Part shown: positions 11,501 through 24,455 of the stretch, in pieces
Numbering within the stretch: position 1 is the stretch's first letter
How the letters are laid out: each line of letters starts with the position of its first letter
Assembly (NCBI GenBank): GCA_963854835.1
Contig: OY978525.1
Coordinates: 1,507,501 to 1,571,500, forward strand
DNA length: 64,000 nucleotides
Direction of reading: 5' to 3'
Source of the DNA: Megamerina dolium
Lineage: Eukaryota > Arthropoda > Insecta > Diptera > Megamerinidae
Program-made: the position numbers and the translations under genes
Notes under the pieces: generated by a model
What the model was told of the DNA's origin: nothing
The model's input: the letters and a program-made list of their open reading frames with translations, nothing else
Database searches by the model: none

Positions 11501-14329
11501 ACTATACTATTTGCACGAATATGTATACAGCTATGTGACTGAAGTGTGGAGCGCATACGATTATTTTTTCTCAAGATGCAATATGTTTAAAAATGATCGC
11601 TATCGTATGAAAACCGCGCCTACTTTCAGTGCAAAAGCACTTTTTACGAAAGTTGTACGTATTTCTAAATTTTCTAAATTTTATAGTTTTGGCATTTCTT
11701 GAGGTGATTTTTCTCTTTATTTTTTCGATGTTCTATTATTTTATTTTAATTGAAGCATTACCTACTTACTGTTGTAACTAAGAAACGGAAATATGTACGT
11801 ATTTTGTGAAAAGCTTATTGTTGTCTCTGTCATTATTTATGATATCATTCCGATGTATTTATTATCATTTATATACATCCTTTCATATATAAGTATACAT
11901 ATATAAGTGTATGTACTTAGTTATAAGTATGTATAATAATGATGATTTCTCTATTTTGCTCTGCTGCAATATCGTAATAATTTTTCTGAAACTTTTTCTT
12001 CTGGTTGATTGTCAATTTGTTTGCCATTGCATTGAGTACAGAATAATAACAATTGCAATAACAAATATAATAGCAGCAACAACAACAAAAACAGCAACAG
12101 CATTAGCTACTACTAAATATTGTACCATATACCGTATGTATGTATGTATTCGTACTTGTGGACATGCACACACCTACATACATAGCATGTGAATGGGTCT
12201 TGTATACTGTACTGTGCATCAGTAAGTAAGGTTTGCAACAATATTGAATATATACGAGTAATAACAAAAGTAACTAACTGACTGACTGACTGACTGACTG
12301 ACCATCTCTATACACCAATGCGTGTGTGTACCATAACTACGTAAGTATGTATGTAGTTGTTGCCACAAGTATTATATACTTATAGTACAATGCTAGCCAT
12401 AAATTTAGACTACATACTCTTGTGTGAGTGAGTACATATGTACATATGTTGATTGCCCTTTCGCAAGGTTTCGCAAGGCAACAAAAGTTGGTCCTTTACA
12501 TGATTCGAACATACAACGAAACTTACTCGAATATGTTCGAAGACGTCGCAGACAATGCCACATAAAAAAAAAGTGGTTGTTACTAATTTCAACAAAAGAC
12601 CTACACACTCGCACAGCTTAATAGGAGTAGAACTTATCATGTCGAACATCAATTTCGGGTTCAATATGTTTACCAAATGGTTAATTAAAACAATTGGCCA
12701 ATATACCCAAAACACAATGGCAGTAACAGTGACTAGAGCATAGAGTGGCAGTACTAAAAGTATCAATATTCTACAGGACAGGCAGCACAATTATTAATAC
12801 AACCACTATGTTCTAGTGGTCGAGCAATAACTACAGCAACAGCAATGGCCAGCCGACGAGCGACATCATTATGACGACGAAAGCCATCACTAACACCACC
12901 ACAAGGCATTCAATAGTATGTGGGAGACTAAAACCAGAAATTATTAAATGTATACTAGCAATGTGTGTGGGTGTGCGTGTATGTGTGTGCGTATGTTTAC
13001 GAACATTACATATTACAGGCAGCAAATGAAAATGACGCAGAAATGAGTCGATAAGTCGTATAGTAAAAGTTGCATATGGTTATGTATATGTACTCGTATA
13101 CGTACTATAAATATCTGACTACTCCTAAGTATAGACACACGTATTATACGTATTTGTGTATATAGGTATGTATGTAAACATGCACATGAAGAATTTGTAA
13201 AGTTTAATAAACTTTCGTTGCCATTATTGCTACTGCTGCTGGTGTCTGGCTGCCTGATGGTATTACTCAGTGTTGCACTAACACATATATTGTGTGAAGG
13301 ACACAACTTACATATTCACGTCTGTGTGTGTGTGTGTGTGTGTGTGTAAAATTGTGTATTTATATATAAGATATGCAACAGCTTCTGCAGCTTCATAAAA
13401 GACAATTCATAAGAAAAAGTCAAAAGTTAATCAACACATAAGTCAAACACTTCATTCGTTTGTATTGTCACACTCTCAACACATACATACATACATAGAA
13501 ATTTATTTTATGCAAGGCTGTATATATGCGATAAAGGCAAGTCAGCAAGTGATTCATATGCACAAATTTTGCACAACAAAACATATAAATTTCATATCAG
13601 TGTTGTTGTTGTTGTTGCTGTTGTTGTTTTTGGATATACAGCACTACTATGTGAAACAACCGCCACCATCATATAATCAACCAAGTGCAATAGTAGCTAC
13701 ATCAACTAGCTAACTAATGATGATTACGATTATGATGAGCATTTTAACATAATCTTCATTATCAATATTAGCATGCACATGTATCTATACATATGCATAT
13801 GTATATACATATTTAGCAACATATGTATGTATATAGAGTACTCCGTACTTATATTGCTGCAAAGAGAATGTTGTTCGTAATGATTCACATTTTACCTATG
13901 CTAAAATATAGTCATATATATTATAGATTATAGCTGAATGCTTGTCAACGATATGATTATGGTGACACACTAATTGTTTGGTCGTTTTTGTACTTTAGTT
14001 GATGTTGTTGCTGTTGTATCAGTTGAGTTTGTAAACATTTGATCATAATGTTGTGGGATTTTTGTATATGCAACTTTGTATATTCATATTTTTCAGCATC
14101 AATTTAAAAATAGTTCCAAGACTATGCTGCCATAGAGTAAAAAATTTCATGGCAGCATATTAAGAATGATTGAAAAATGCTTTGACAAGGATTCGTTCAG
14201 TGATTTTGTGATTTTTTCGTATTTCCCTTTCTGAAGGAATAACTATCCCAATGCTGGCCGATTATTCATACTCCTACATTCATTCTGATTTAGTAGTAAA
14301 GCCCAAATGCAAATACCATCAATTTAATT
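11501..14329. other. non-coding stretch with many microsatellites
   Basis: No gene is seen. It holds ATGT/ACAT-rich tracts, an (ACTG)n run at 12275-12302, a (GT)n run at about 13322-13347, and a (TTG)n run at about 13598-13630. Frames on both strands are short and of low complexity. Confidence 0.5.
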
Positions 14330-14752
14330 GGTATGGAAAAATTGATTTTTTAAATATTAAATTTTATGTGGGAGGTCCACTAAGGGTTAGCGAAATGTTG
14401 AAGAAGACGAATGAATAGGGATGCTCCATACATTTCATCGCTATTGTGGCGATTCGTGGGTATTTGTGGAGTTATTTGTCGATTTTCGGTTGATTTTGAG
14501 TTCAGTTTGTAGGGGGGCCTCACTAAGAAGTGAAGCTAAAAAGTAAGTATATTCAGAAAATATAATGAATAGTGAAAATTAATGGGAGTCAGTCATATAT
14601 TTTACGCTTCTAGAGGCACCTAAGGAACCGTGGGAGCGTAATTTTAAAAAATCTTTATTTTATATGGGAACTCCTCTAGGGGTATATAAGGGGATAAGGA
14701 TGTCCTTCAAAGAGGACAGTTGAGTTCAGTTGAGGACAAAAAATTAAAAGTA
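14330..14752 (+). repeat. family B repeat array (B1), left part
   Basis: Blocks such as 'gtgggaggtccactaagggt', 'aaaattaatgggagtcagtc', 'ttctagaggcacctaaggaa' and 'tatgggaactcctctagggg' recur. The array is cut by the mariner at 14753 and resumes at 15911 ('gttggtcatacactttaaac'). Confidence 0.65.
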
Positions 14753-15910
14753 TTGGATCTATAACTTAATTCGTGCGGTTTGCTAAGAGATGGCGTAACT
14801 TGATTATTATTCCACCGTTCCAATATTCCGAACATGCGTTGGAAAGCCACTGCCACTTGTGCGTCTTTCTCAGTATATGTAATTCATTTGAAGCATAAAC
14901 AACAATAATTTTTTTTCATGAAGTTCTTCTTCATTACTTTATTATGAAGAAAAGTGCTGCCGAAAGTCATCGTATTTTGGTGGAAGTTTATGCTGAACAT
15001 GCTCTAGCTGAGCGAACGTGTCAAATGTGGTTTGCACGATTTAAAAGTGGTAATTTTGGCTTTGAAAACGAAGAACGTCCTGGGCAGCCAAAAAAGTTTG
15101 AAGATGAAGAACTGGAAGCATTACTAGATAAAGATTGTTACCAAACACAAGGAGAGCTTGCAGAATCTTTGGGAGTCACTCAAGCAGCCATTTCAAAACG
15201 GTTAAAAGTAGTCGGATCATTCAAAAGCAAGGAAATTTGGTGCCACATAAACTGAAGCCGAGAGATGTTGCAAGGCGATTTTGCATATCCGAAATGGTGC
15301 TGAACGCCACAAAAAGAAGTTATTTTTGCATCGCATTGTTACTGGTGATGAAAAATGGATCCATTATGACAACCCCAAGCGCAAAAAATCATATGTGAAA
15401 CCCGGCTAACCAGCCAAATCAACAGCAACAGCGAATATCCATGGCGCGAAGGTAATGCTCTGTATTTGGTGGGATCAGAAGAGTGTGCTGTATTATGAGC
15501 TGCTAAAATCGGGTGAAACCATCAATGGAGAACGCTACCGAACACAATTATTCCATTTGAAGAGAGCAATAGCCGAAAAACGCCCGGAATATGCGACCAG
15601 ACATGAGTCCATAAGTTTTGGCTCACCCGCCTTATAGCCCAGACCTTGCCCCGTCCGACTACTATTTATTCTGATCGATGCAGAACGCCCTCACTGGTAT
15701 AAGGTTCACATCAGAACAGTGTATTAAAAATTGGCATGATTCATTCTTGGCGCAGCTCTTTTGGGATGGCATCCACAAATTGCCAGAAAGATGGGAAAAA
15801 GTCATAGCTTCAGATGGGCAATACTTTGAATAATACTATTGTACATGTTTTTCTTAAATAAACGTACAAATTTGGAAAAAAAATACCCACGAATTAAGTT
15901 ATGGATCCAA
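14753..15910 (+). mobile_element. mariner transposon, mauritiana-like (Mos1-related), inactive
   Basis: This 1158-bp element is flanked by TA at 14751-14752 and 15911-15912. The inverted ends are TTGGATCTATAACTTAATTC and, reversed, TTGGATCCATAACTTAATTC, with one mismatch in 20. It inserted into a family B unit. The transposase inside is broken. Confidence 0.9.
14908..15833 (+). pseudogene. Mos1-like mariner transposase, frameshifted and deleted
   Basis: The remnant reads from EVLLHYFIMKKSAAESHR (upstream of the first in-frame ATG at 14944) through RTCQMWFARFKSG, an ELAESLGVTQAAISKRL helix-turn-helix and VTGDEKWIHYD (first catalytic Asp present). It continues with MLCIWWDQ, YYELLKSGET and AHPPYSPDLAPSDYYLF (third Asp present), and ends LPERWEKVIASDGQYFE with TAA at 15831-15833. 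The usual start ATG is missing, since a stop lies in frame at 14896. About 30 residues carrying the HDNA block with the second catalytic Asp are deleted near 15605. Several frameshifts and a stop (near 15407) are also present. The family normally has about 345 residues. Confidence 0.88.
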
Positions 15911-15990
15911 TAGTTGGTCATACACTTTAAACCTCTAACGGTTGTCGTGAGTACTGAAAATTGCAAGTTTTTTTGAGGTTAGAGGCGAAA
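15911..15990 (+). repeat. family B repeat array (B1), right part
   Basis: This is the continuation of the unit split by the mariner, with 'ggtcatacactttaaacctctaa'. Confidence 0.6.
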
Positions 15991-17600
15991 TGTGACTTAT
16001 AGCAATGTGCATCTCATCTGCTGGTGTTTATGTTATTTGAAGATTGTTGCAAACATTTTCGTACAATAATACTAACATAATTCAAAATCGTACAATATAT
16101 TCAACAAAATGAAAGTTTGATGTAAAGAATTGTAAAATGCATCGAAAATGCATATGTATGTACATCGTATGGTCATTAGATTGCGAAAAATAACAATTTC
16201 AAATGCATATCTCTTTTTATGTAAAATGTAATATGTAAATAAGTTGGTAAAATTGTACATAGCTACATACATATGTCTCCTAGCAATTCAAATATTACTT
16301 CCCCCATTCATATATGCACATACACACATACGTATTACATTGAATTGACCGCTTATGGAAGTTTTCAGTTCAGCCTTGTGGCTTTCACAATTCACCATTT
16401 GAGACTTGAGGATGATTTGAAAATTTACATATCACTTAACTTGTTAACTATCAGCTTTCGCATGAAATGTCTTTCTTCCTTCCTTCCTGTCTGCCTGACA
16501 GATTGACTGTCTGACTGACTGAATGACTGACTTAATGACAGTGTGCTTTTCTTTTATACACATGCACACAATTTTCGATATTTGCTGTTGTTACTATTTT
16601 TCGGATATTCTCTTCATTTTCGTCCTTGGTTTCTTTTTTTTTTTTTTTTTTTATTTTCCATTTAGACGTATCGAATATATGTTGCATATGTGTGTGTGTA
16701 CGATATATAAATGTTTCATGGTTCACACTAACTATATAGACATTTCTATATATATTGCTCTCCTTGAAGCTCGCAGCTAACATAGTTTTACGTAGAACTC
16801 AGTCAGTCAGCCAGTCAGCCAGTCAGTGAGTCATCACCAACCAACAATTTCCGAAGCTCTAGGATGACTTTATTGAACTACACAAACTATCGTATAAGCT
16901 ATTCTTTGATGCATATGGCAGTAAGTGGGTTAGTGTCTTCTTGAGTAGACAAACGAGTCTGTGTGTGTGTGTGTGTGTGTAATGCCCAAAAGATATTACT
17001 TTTGAATATTTACAGTTCAGCTCGCTTACATCACTTTCCTGTGCTGTTTTGGAGGAGAAAACTTTGCAAATGTGATACTCCGACGTATTCTTGCTTCGTT
17101 CGATTTAGACGCCCATTTATAGTAAGTACATTTGTGTCCATAAGGCACACCGCCTTCAGCTGGCAGGCAAATGCTACACGCGTATTCTCACAACGCCAAA
17201 AGCGATGACGACAAAGCTATTTGACTGGAAAATTCATTGAAGTGAAAGTGCCCGTATTGTTCAAGTACACACATATTACACATACACACACACACACACA
17301 CACATGTGATATGTGGATAGCAAGACATAATCTTCCACATCCCACACGCATGTTGCAAGACTTCAATTCAAATCACTTCAAATGATTCGTGAATTTGTTG
17401 ATAAATCAGGTAGCATCTTCGACAGCACAGAGCTTCTTAGAGTGAATGCATTTTGGAAGAGCCCAACAGCAGCGCAACTGTCATTTAATTTCGTTAGTTT
17501 CGATTGTAATAAGGACTGTCCCAGAAATTTCAAGCAGAAGTCAAAGTTATTCACACTGCACTCATTTGGATCAAGCAGAACACTGTCTCCCATCGAGACA
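15991..17600. other. non-coding stretch
   Basis: No gene is supported. It holds (CTTC/GACT)n tracts at about 16475-16540, a T-run at 16635-16652, (CAGT)n at about 16799-16830, (GT)n at 16961-16981, and (CA)n at about 17283-17304. A 76-codon frame at 17382-17612 is unexplained. Confidence 0.45.
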
Positions 17601-18274
17601 TTTGCATTCTGAGTGACAGCCAAGCTGCCATTAAGGTCCTTGATTCTTTTCTCAGGGCACAGGGGCATACGAGGAAACTGCAGAGCTGATGAGCTCGCTA
17701 GACGAAGCTTTAACTGAAGAAAATCTCCACTTGGGGATCCACATTGCCACAAGTAAACACAAATTGGATGTATTCACATCTAACGCCTTCCAAAAAAGAT
17801 GGACGGATTCACCCATCCGTAAGACGGCGAAAGTGCTGTGGCCCACACTCAGTAAGAAACGCTCGCGTAAACTCACTGACCTTAACGGAAAAGATATCTC
17901 GACCTATGTTGGAGTGGTTACCGGCCACTGTCTCATAGGACCTCATACAGCGAGAATGGGCTTAGGCCATCTCGTGCATGACTACTGCAGAAGCTGGAGA
18001 GATGAAGAGGAACTCGAGACGGTCTCACATCTGCTAGGTGCCTGAACTGCTTTGTGCAAAAGACGCAAAAAATTCATGGGATATTACCAGTTGAATGACT
18101 TAGTCCCTCTATCAGTGGTTGAAATTAGCAAATGTAATGTTTTCGTCAAAGTTCTGGTTGATTCGACATAGTAGAGTAGGAATATTCGTGTGGTACCACA
18201 ATGAGCCTTTCTCTGGCCTACGTGTGCCCTCCTTTTGAGGGTGCAGCCACTCTAACCTAACCTAACCTAACCTA
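17601..18274 (+). pseudogene. non-LTR retrotransposon tail: RNase H end, finger region, TTAGG-like 3' tail
   Basis: This is a 5'-truncated element of the RNase H-carrying LINE group (R1/I/LOA-like). It begins at the RNase H block with the third catalytic Asp (ILSDSQAAIKVL, 17612). After a frame change it continues with KKRSRKLTDL, VVTGHCLIGPHTARMGL and a degenerate zinc-finger stretch (DYCRSWRDEEELETVSHLL, second Cys lost to Trp). The coding region ends around 18170. A 3' UTR and a CCTAA pentanucleotide tail (about 18253-18274) follow. No reverse transcriptase is present. Confidence 0.8.
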
Positions 18275-18943
18275 TCCCAGAAAAAAAGAAAAGAAAATGA
18301 CAAGCAATTTTAGAAATCTTCACACCACTTCATCATAAGCAAGGTCAGTTATACTATAACGTGTATCTGCAACAGTCCTTACTTGTGATGGTCTTAAGTA
18401 TATTTGAATGTGCACATGTCTTATTACAAACTAATATGTGAAAGAAACAATAAGTTATTCAAAAGTTTTGATTGTGAAAAAAAATCTTGGCTAATGCCTT
18501 ATCGATGCGATTGAGTGGGATATAGATTGAATTATAAAATAAAGTTTTTTTTTTTTTTGGAAAAACAAAAATCATAATGGCTATCCTTCACACATAAGGT
18601 TTGCCTCATTAGATTTTGGTCGGACGTGTAGTTGGACTGGTATTTGTGCGTTTGCAGCTCGCCCCAGGTCATAGCCTAAAAATGTCCATCACCATTAAAT
18701 GATATTTTTGTTGCTGGTAGGCACGGATGCTTTTAAAATTATTGAAAATTGAAAACGAAAATAACTCTGGATAAGTAGTCAAAGAAGAAGAGGATTAAAA
18801 AGTACGATACAAAAAGAAGAGCGGCAAAAAAAAAAGAAGAAGGAACAAGTTTATTCCACAAATATGCCAGCCTTTTTGGTGTATTCCAATGAAATTTTCA
18901 ATTTGATTTTATACAATACGTATATGCTCGAAAAAAGGCTTTT
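18275..18943. other. non-coding AT-rich stretch
   Basis: No gene is seen. A T-run lies at about 18544-18559. Confidence 0.5.
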
Positions 18944-20544
18944 TTATACCCTGCATAATGCAATATGCATGGTATATTCATTTCGGTCAGATGTTTGTGT
19001 CCACTTGAAGGAATCTCCGGAGATATAGACATGGATATATATTTGTGATCAGCGTCGATTAAATTTTCGATTTAACGATGTCCGTCCGTCCGTCCGTCCG
19101 TCCGTCCGTCCGTCCGTCCGTCTGTCTGTCACCTGGCTGGTTCGCACGATAACTTGAGTAAATATTGAGCTATTTCGATGAAATTTGGCATAAGTAATCT
19201 ATGATCCAAGGGTACGGAGGGGATTGATATTGGGCATGATCGGTCAATAACCACGCCCACACCAAGCATTCAAAGCGACTAACCTCGAAATTTTCAAAAT
19301 CTTTAACTTGCTATAACTCACACAATATACCACTTGGGACAACAATATTTTGCACATAGAGTTATATTATACTACTATATAACCTCACCAAAAGTGGATG
19401 AGCCACGCCTACTTTCTAGCGTAGCTCCCATACAAAGTGTCTGTACTTCTTTTAAATTGAAACTGCTGTAACTTCTACAATCTTCTGTCTAAAATAACCA
19501 TAATTGACACTTAGATTAACACGGCAGTCAGAAATAATATGGCAGAAAATCAATGTGCCACGCCCACTCCTTTTTGGGTCTCCCATACAAAGTTGCGGAA
19601 ATTAAAAAAAATGTTACCGGTTATAACTTGCAAACTATTCAGCGTAGAATAACGAGATTTAAGGTGTGAATTAGTATTGTACGAGCAACTAGGCTCACAG
19701 AAAATGGGCGCACCACGCCCAGTGTTTATCGTAGCCCCCATACAAATTTTAAATTGAAACAGCTGTAACTTCGGCAATCTTCTGTCTAGAATAACCATAA
19801 TTGACACTTAAATTAATATCGTAGTCGGCAAAAATCTGGCAGAAAATCAGTGTGCCACGCCCACTCCTTCATGGGTCTCCCATACAAAGTCGAGTGAATT
19901 AAACTAAAATTTTAAGCTCCATAGCTTACAAACCATTTAGCCTAGGACAACGAGACTTAGGGTATGGATTAGTATTGTACGAGCAACTAGGCTCACAGAA
20001 AATGGGCGCACCACGGCCAGTGGTTATCGTAGCCCCCATACAAATTTTAAATTGAAACAGCTGTAACTTAGGCAATCTTATGTCTACAATAACCATAATT
20101 GACACTTAAATTAATATCGTAGTCGGAAATAATCTGGCGAAAAATCAGCGTACCACGCCCACTTCTTATTGGGGCTCCCATACAAAGTTGAGGAAATTAA
20201 ACAAAAATGTTAACCACCATAACTTAGAAACTATTCAACGTAGGACACCAAATTTAAGGTGTGGATTAACATTGAAAAATTAATTGGATTTACTAGAAAG
20301 TGATAAGCCACTCCCACTTTTTATATAGCTCCCATACTAAGCCTCGGAATTATCTTAAAATCCTTTTACTTCGTCAAAGTCAACCATATTTCGGGTGTAA
20401 ATTAATAGTATGTATATGCAAAAAATGTTTCTCGAAAAGTGGAAATAAAAGAAAAGTTGGATATTCGAGTAAACTTTTTATATATAAATCTACATATGCA
20501 GGGTATAGTTTGGTCGGCCCCAGCCGACTGTAAGGAGATTTTTT
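18944..20544 (-). repeat. family C element, copy 2 (about 1.60 kb), inverted
   Basis: This is the reverse-complement counterpart of 8175-9466, closely matching by eye over its length. It runs from 'tataccctgcataatgcaat' at 18945 to 'gtaaggagattttt' at about 20540. It is about 309 bp longer because it carries three rather than two of the roughly 299-bp internal units. The 'cacgcccac' boxes followed by 'tctcccatacaaagt' lie near 19559, 19858 and 20155. The (GTCC)n tract is at about 19081-19129. The first 30 bp can fold as a hairpin (TATACCcTGCAT with ATGCATGGTATA, loop of 8). Confidence 0.85.
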
Positions 20545-22789
20545 TATCTCCTCTTCGTTTTATGCACTTCATCATATCTTCTGTTCTGTGTGTGTGTGTG
20601 TGTATGTGTGTGTTTATATCATGCATTCTTTTTGAGTCGTCGTTCTATAAATAATCCGACAGTCATCAGGAAAGGAAATAAGTAACTCTCGCCGCCTCGT
20701 TTTACTTTAACCAGAGAAAGGGAGAAAGTGAGGAAACAAGTGGGCGAGCATCTAGTACGTATCTACGAATATCTTCACTTCACTTCATATTGGCTATCCA
20801 AGTTCCGGAAAACATTTCGCATATTTTGCAGTATATAAGTCTTGTATGCTGCTGCTGCTGCTGCTACGACTACTGTTACTGTCATTGGAAATGAAATGTT
20901 CATGTTTTTCATAAGAATATTTCAAAATGTTGCCACATTTGATAAGGAAACTGAAAATGTCTCTGCTTTGCAAAATACAAAAGAATAAATTCACAAAAAA
21001 AAAACAACCACAACAAGAACATTGTGGAAAGAGAAGGTCGAAGTAGAAGAATTGAAAAAAATTACTTAACACAAAAAAAAAAAAATAAAAATATTGTTCA
21101 GATACCGGACGTTGCAAAGAAGCTTTTTTGTGGTCGGTTAGTTGTACACTAAGTATATGCATATGATGTACATTTTCTTAACGGTAATATGTACCATATA
21201 CGTATACCATAGAGTTTTACATAGTTCGTTTAAAAACTTTATGGCATAATAAGTATGTGACGGGCTACTTTACTTACTGACCCCTTCTTTTTCTCCTACT
21301 GAAGGTCTGTCTACTTGGAAGTTCGATCCCAAAGGACAAAGAAAGTGATGCGAGTTAGGCATACTGAAAAAAAACAAAAAAAAAATTATTATTAAATTCT
21401 TTAGTGACTTTTTTCTGTTTCGATGAGCACAAACAAGTTCAAATCGCAACGAAATGAGCACATTTGTCATCGGACTGAGAAATATTCAGCAATGTCAGTT
21501 GCGCACACAGATATGACCAATGTGTAAATTGAATTATTGCCCATGAACATAGTTGGGGAATATAAGCATAGGAAGAAATGAAATGATAAGCGCAATCCAG
21601 AAACAAGCAATCAAGCTGTATAGGGGCTGTGTTGAAAAAATTGAATGTTTTGATTGCGTTGATGCATTGACTTGCATTTTTCATAGGAAAAAATTACACT
21701 TTTTCTTAGAAAGAAATTATACTTTTCCTTAGGCAGAAATTATCGATAGCCATCCTTTTGATTTCCAGTCGATTCAACTTACAAAGTTCACCCAAGATTT
21801 TCGGAGTGCCCTATGCGAAAGATTTAATTCCATATATTTGATTTTCGTAGGCAGTTTCTAAATATATAGTTCCGAGCTAATGTTATTGATAACGGACTTT
21901 TTGGTTTGACGACGGCAATACCAATGTCTTGGCATAGGCTTATACTGCCTGTCACAATATGATACATATATGTGTGTATGTGTGTGTGATTAAGCCTGAA
22001 ATTGATTGAGTGCGGATTGGTTCGATTTTGTTACTTGTGAATTTCCTTTTTTTTACTTTGCTTTGTGTTTTTTTTTTGAGTCTTACTTTGCATTTTGGGG
22101 TCATTTTTAAGAGTGATTCATCATTTAGATGCGCCTTATCAATAATGGTTTCGCCCCCCACGCAAAAGGACAATTGAAAAATTATATTGGACTTGCTGTG
22201 ATAGATACGAGCACACCAGCCAACACCAGCACAACAGTAGCAATAGCAATAGCAGCTGCTGTAGCAACATCAATATTAGCAGATATGATGAAGTGAGTCA
22301 ATGAACATTGATAGAGATAGAGGTTATAAATTTGTATTTTGTGTGTTTGTGTACTCGTGTACACGCCATCCTCACTCGATATATAATGTTTATAACATTT
22401 CGATTCATTTTGCTGAGATTTCATAACCGGAATACTTGAATATTGGTATTTTATACTTCTTGCTACTGATCGGTACAATGTATGATGGCAGAGGAAGTCC
22501 TAAACTGGCAACAGTAATGATGATGAGAATAGCAAATAATGATGCTGCATGAATATATTTGATTTCTTCTACTAGTTATTCAAGTATACGGTAGATATAT
22601 TAGAGTGACTCAAATTAGTGTTGGGAGAAGAACGTAACTTCGGGTGATTCAACTATATTTGCTTAAGAAACTATTGATCTGAAAATAAATTTTTCTTTTC
22701 TATAGATAGAAATACTAATTTTCTTGGGCAACGGTACTTAAAATCATTGGTAATTTTTGTTTGTGCTAATCGCATTACATCCCTTTCTA
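20545..22789. other. non-coding stretch
   Basis: No gene is seen. (TG)n lies at about 20587-20612 and (CTG)n at about 20847-20866. A-runs lie near 21000 and 21078. Confidence 0.5.
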
Positions 22790-23562
22790 CCTAGTTATTA
22801 CTTGTCTAAGGAAAGGAATCAGCTGAAATCCATGCTTTGCGGATGAATTTGAGTGTGTCCATAACAGGAGTCTTTTTTCTTTTCTCGGGATTTATTCGAT
22901 CACGGTGGAAAATTTGCATTACTGTTTTTGCCAATGTAATACAGTCGCACAGTATGTCTTCTGTAGTTTCATCCTCTTCAAGACAAAACCGACATTCCGT
23001 ATCGTCAAGGATGTGGATTTTAGTGAGGTGAAATTTCAGGTAGTAATGTCCTGAAAGGAACCCTACTATTTTTCTAATGTTTGTCTTGCACATATTGCAC
23101 AGTTTCCTATTGTAGGTGTATGGCCTAACCAGCCTCTTGGCATGGCGAAGTTTTTGTATCCCTTCCCAGTGGGATACTCTGAGATTATGCTCCCATTTAT
23201 TTACCTTCGTTTTAGACCCCGCCCAGTTGATATCACAGTATGGCTCTGAGCCTGTAAGGTTTGCTGCGGAATCGCCCCCAGTCAGCTCGTCACCAATTTC
23301 GTTTCCCTCAATCCCAGAATAGACCGGGACCCAATAGAGTACAACCTTATTCGTTGTACCTAGGGATTGGATGTTATTAAAGCATACTTCCACTAGCTTC
23401 GACACCAAAGAATAAGACGCTAGTGCTTTTAATGCAGCTTGACTATCTGAATAGATGGCTATATGTGCGCCTTTGATGCCTCTTTTCAGATTTATCCTCG
23501 CGCAGATCGAAATTGCTTGAATTTCGGCCTGAAAGACGCTAGGCCACTCGTCCATTGACTCT
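22790..23562 (-). pseudogene. non-LTR retrotransposon tail: RNase H domain and Cys-rich finger
   Basis: A continuous 249-codon frame (23555 to 22806, - strand) starts inside the RNase H domain. It shows VFQAEIQAISIC (catalytic Glu), AIYSDSQAALKAL (catalytic Asp) and WVPVYSGIEGNEIGDEL, where the usual His of a GHSG-type block is Tyr. GFLSGHYYLKFHL and a CRFCLEEDETTEDILCDC finger follow. RNase H removes RNA from RNA:DNA hybrids during target-primed reverse transcription. The reverse transcriptase is missing, so this is a 5'-truncated copy. It has no internal stop, so it is younger than the other RNase H fragments here. Confidence 0.85.
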
Positions 23563-23788
23563 GAATCGCCCTAATACATGCATACATACATTCATACATA
23601 TGCACATACATATTTTGCAAATGCCATTACCATTATTGTGCTATCCTAGACCGGTGGTCTGTTAATGTCAACCAATAAAAATGATGACAATCTTTGTCAA
23701 CAAATATGGCAGTTGAAGCAGTACTAGCAGCAAAAATAAAAACAATTTTATTTGCTTTGCTTTTCATACTAACATACATACATATGTA

Positions 23789-24453
23789 CAGGGTGATTTT
23801 TTAGCAACTTTCTTTTTGGTAACACTGTTTTTGGCAGCTCAGCTGTTTTCGTGTAACATGTTACTATCAAACATGTTCAGTTTGGTCTATAATGTAACCA
23901 TGAATCGACTTACTTTTCCAAAGACGATGAAGGCAGGAACGTTACTGTGAATGGCGAACGCTACGGTGTGATGATTACAAAATTTTTTTTTTGCCCGATA
24001 TGGAAGAGCTGGACTTGGCTGATATGTGGTTTCAACAAGACGGTGCCACATGCCACACAGTACGCGAAACAATGGTCCAATTGAGAGGCGAGTTCGGTGA
24101 ACAGTTTATTTCACGTTTAGGGCCGGTAAATTGGCCGCCTAGATCGTGCGATTTAACGCATTTAGACTATTTTTTTGGGGGGGCTATGTGAAGGCTCATG
24201 TCTATAGTGCCAAGCCCGCAACAGTTGACGCAGTGGAAGACACTATTGAAGAATTTAATCGTGAGATACCGGCCGATATGTTGGAGAGAGTATGCCAAAA
24301 TTGAACCCAGCGTATGAATCATTTGAGGCGCAGCCGCGGTCAACATTTACATGAAATCATCTTTAAACATTGAATTATATAGATCGTTCTATCGACTCAA
24401 ATAATATGTGTTTTTTTTTAATCCAACCCGAAGGCTCTTAAAAAATCGCCCTG
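23789..24453 (+). mobile_element. DD41D (rosa-type) mariner copy B, internally deleted
   Basis: This 665-bp element has TA at 23787-23788 and 24454-24455, with ends CAGGGTGATTTTTTAGCAAC and, reversed, CAGGGCGATTTTTTAAGAGCC. Its leader reaches the start codon region (MNRLT at about 23899) and then jumps directly to FSKDDEGRNV. The second and third catalytic Asp blocks are intact in one frame (23991-24191): QQDGATCHT to LTHLDYF, with 41 residues between the two Asp. A poly-T slippage near 23985 and loss of the first Asp block make it non-autonomous. Confidence 0.88.
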
Positions 24454-24455
24454 TA

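Noticed and set aside
17382..17612. 76-codon ORF, also open on the other strand
   Set aside because: It ends at the start of a retroelement fragment, has no domain and no splice support. It may be flanking or unrecognised element DNA.
18253..18274. Telomeric or interstitial telomere repeat
   Set aside because: The CCTAA run is only about four units and follows the same 3' UTR at three loci, so it is a retroelement tail.
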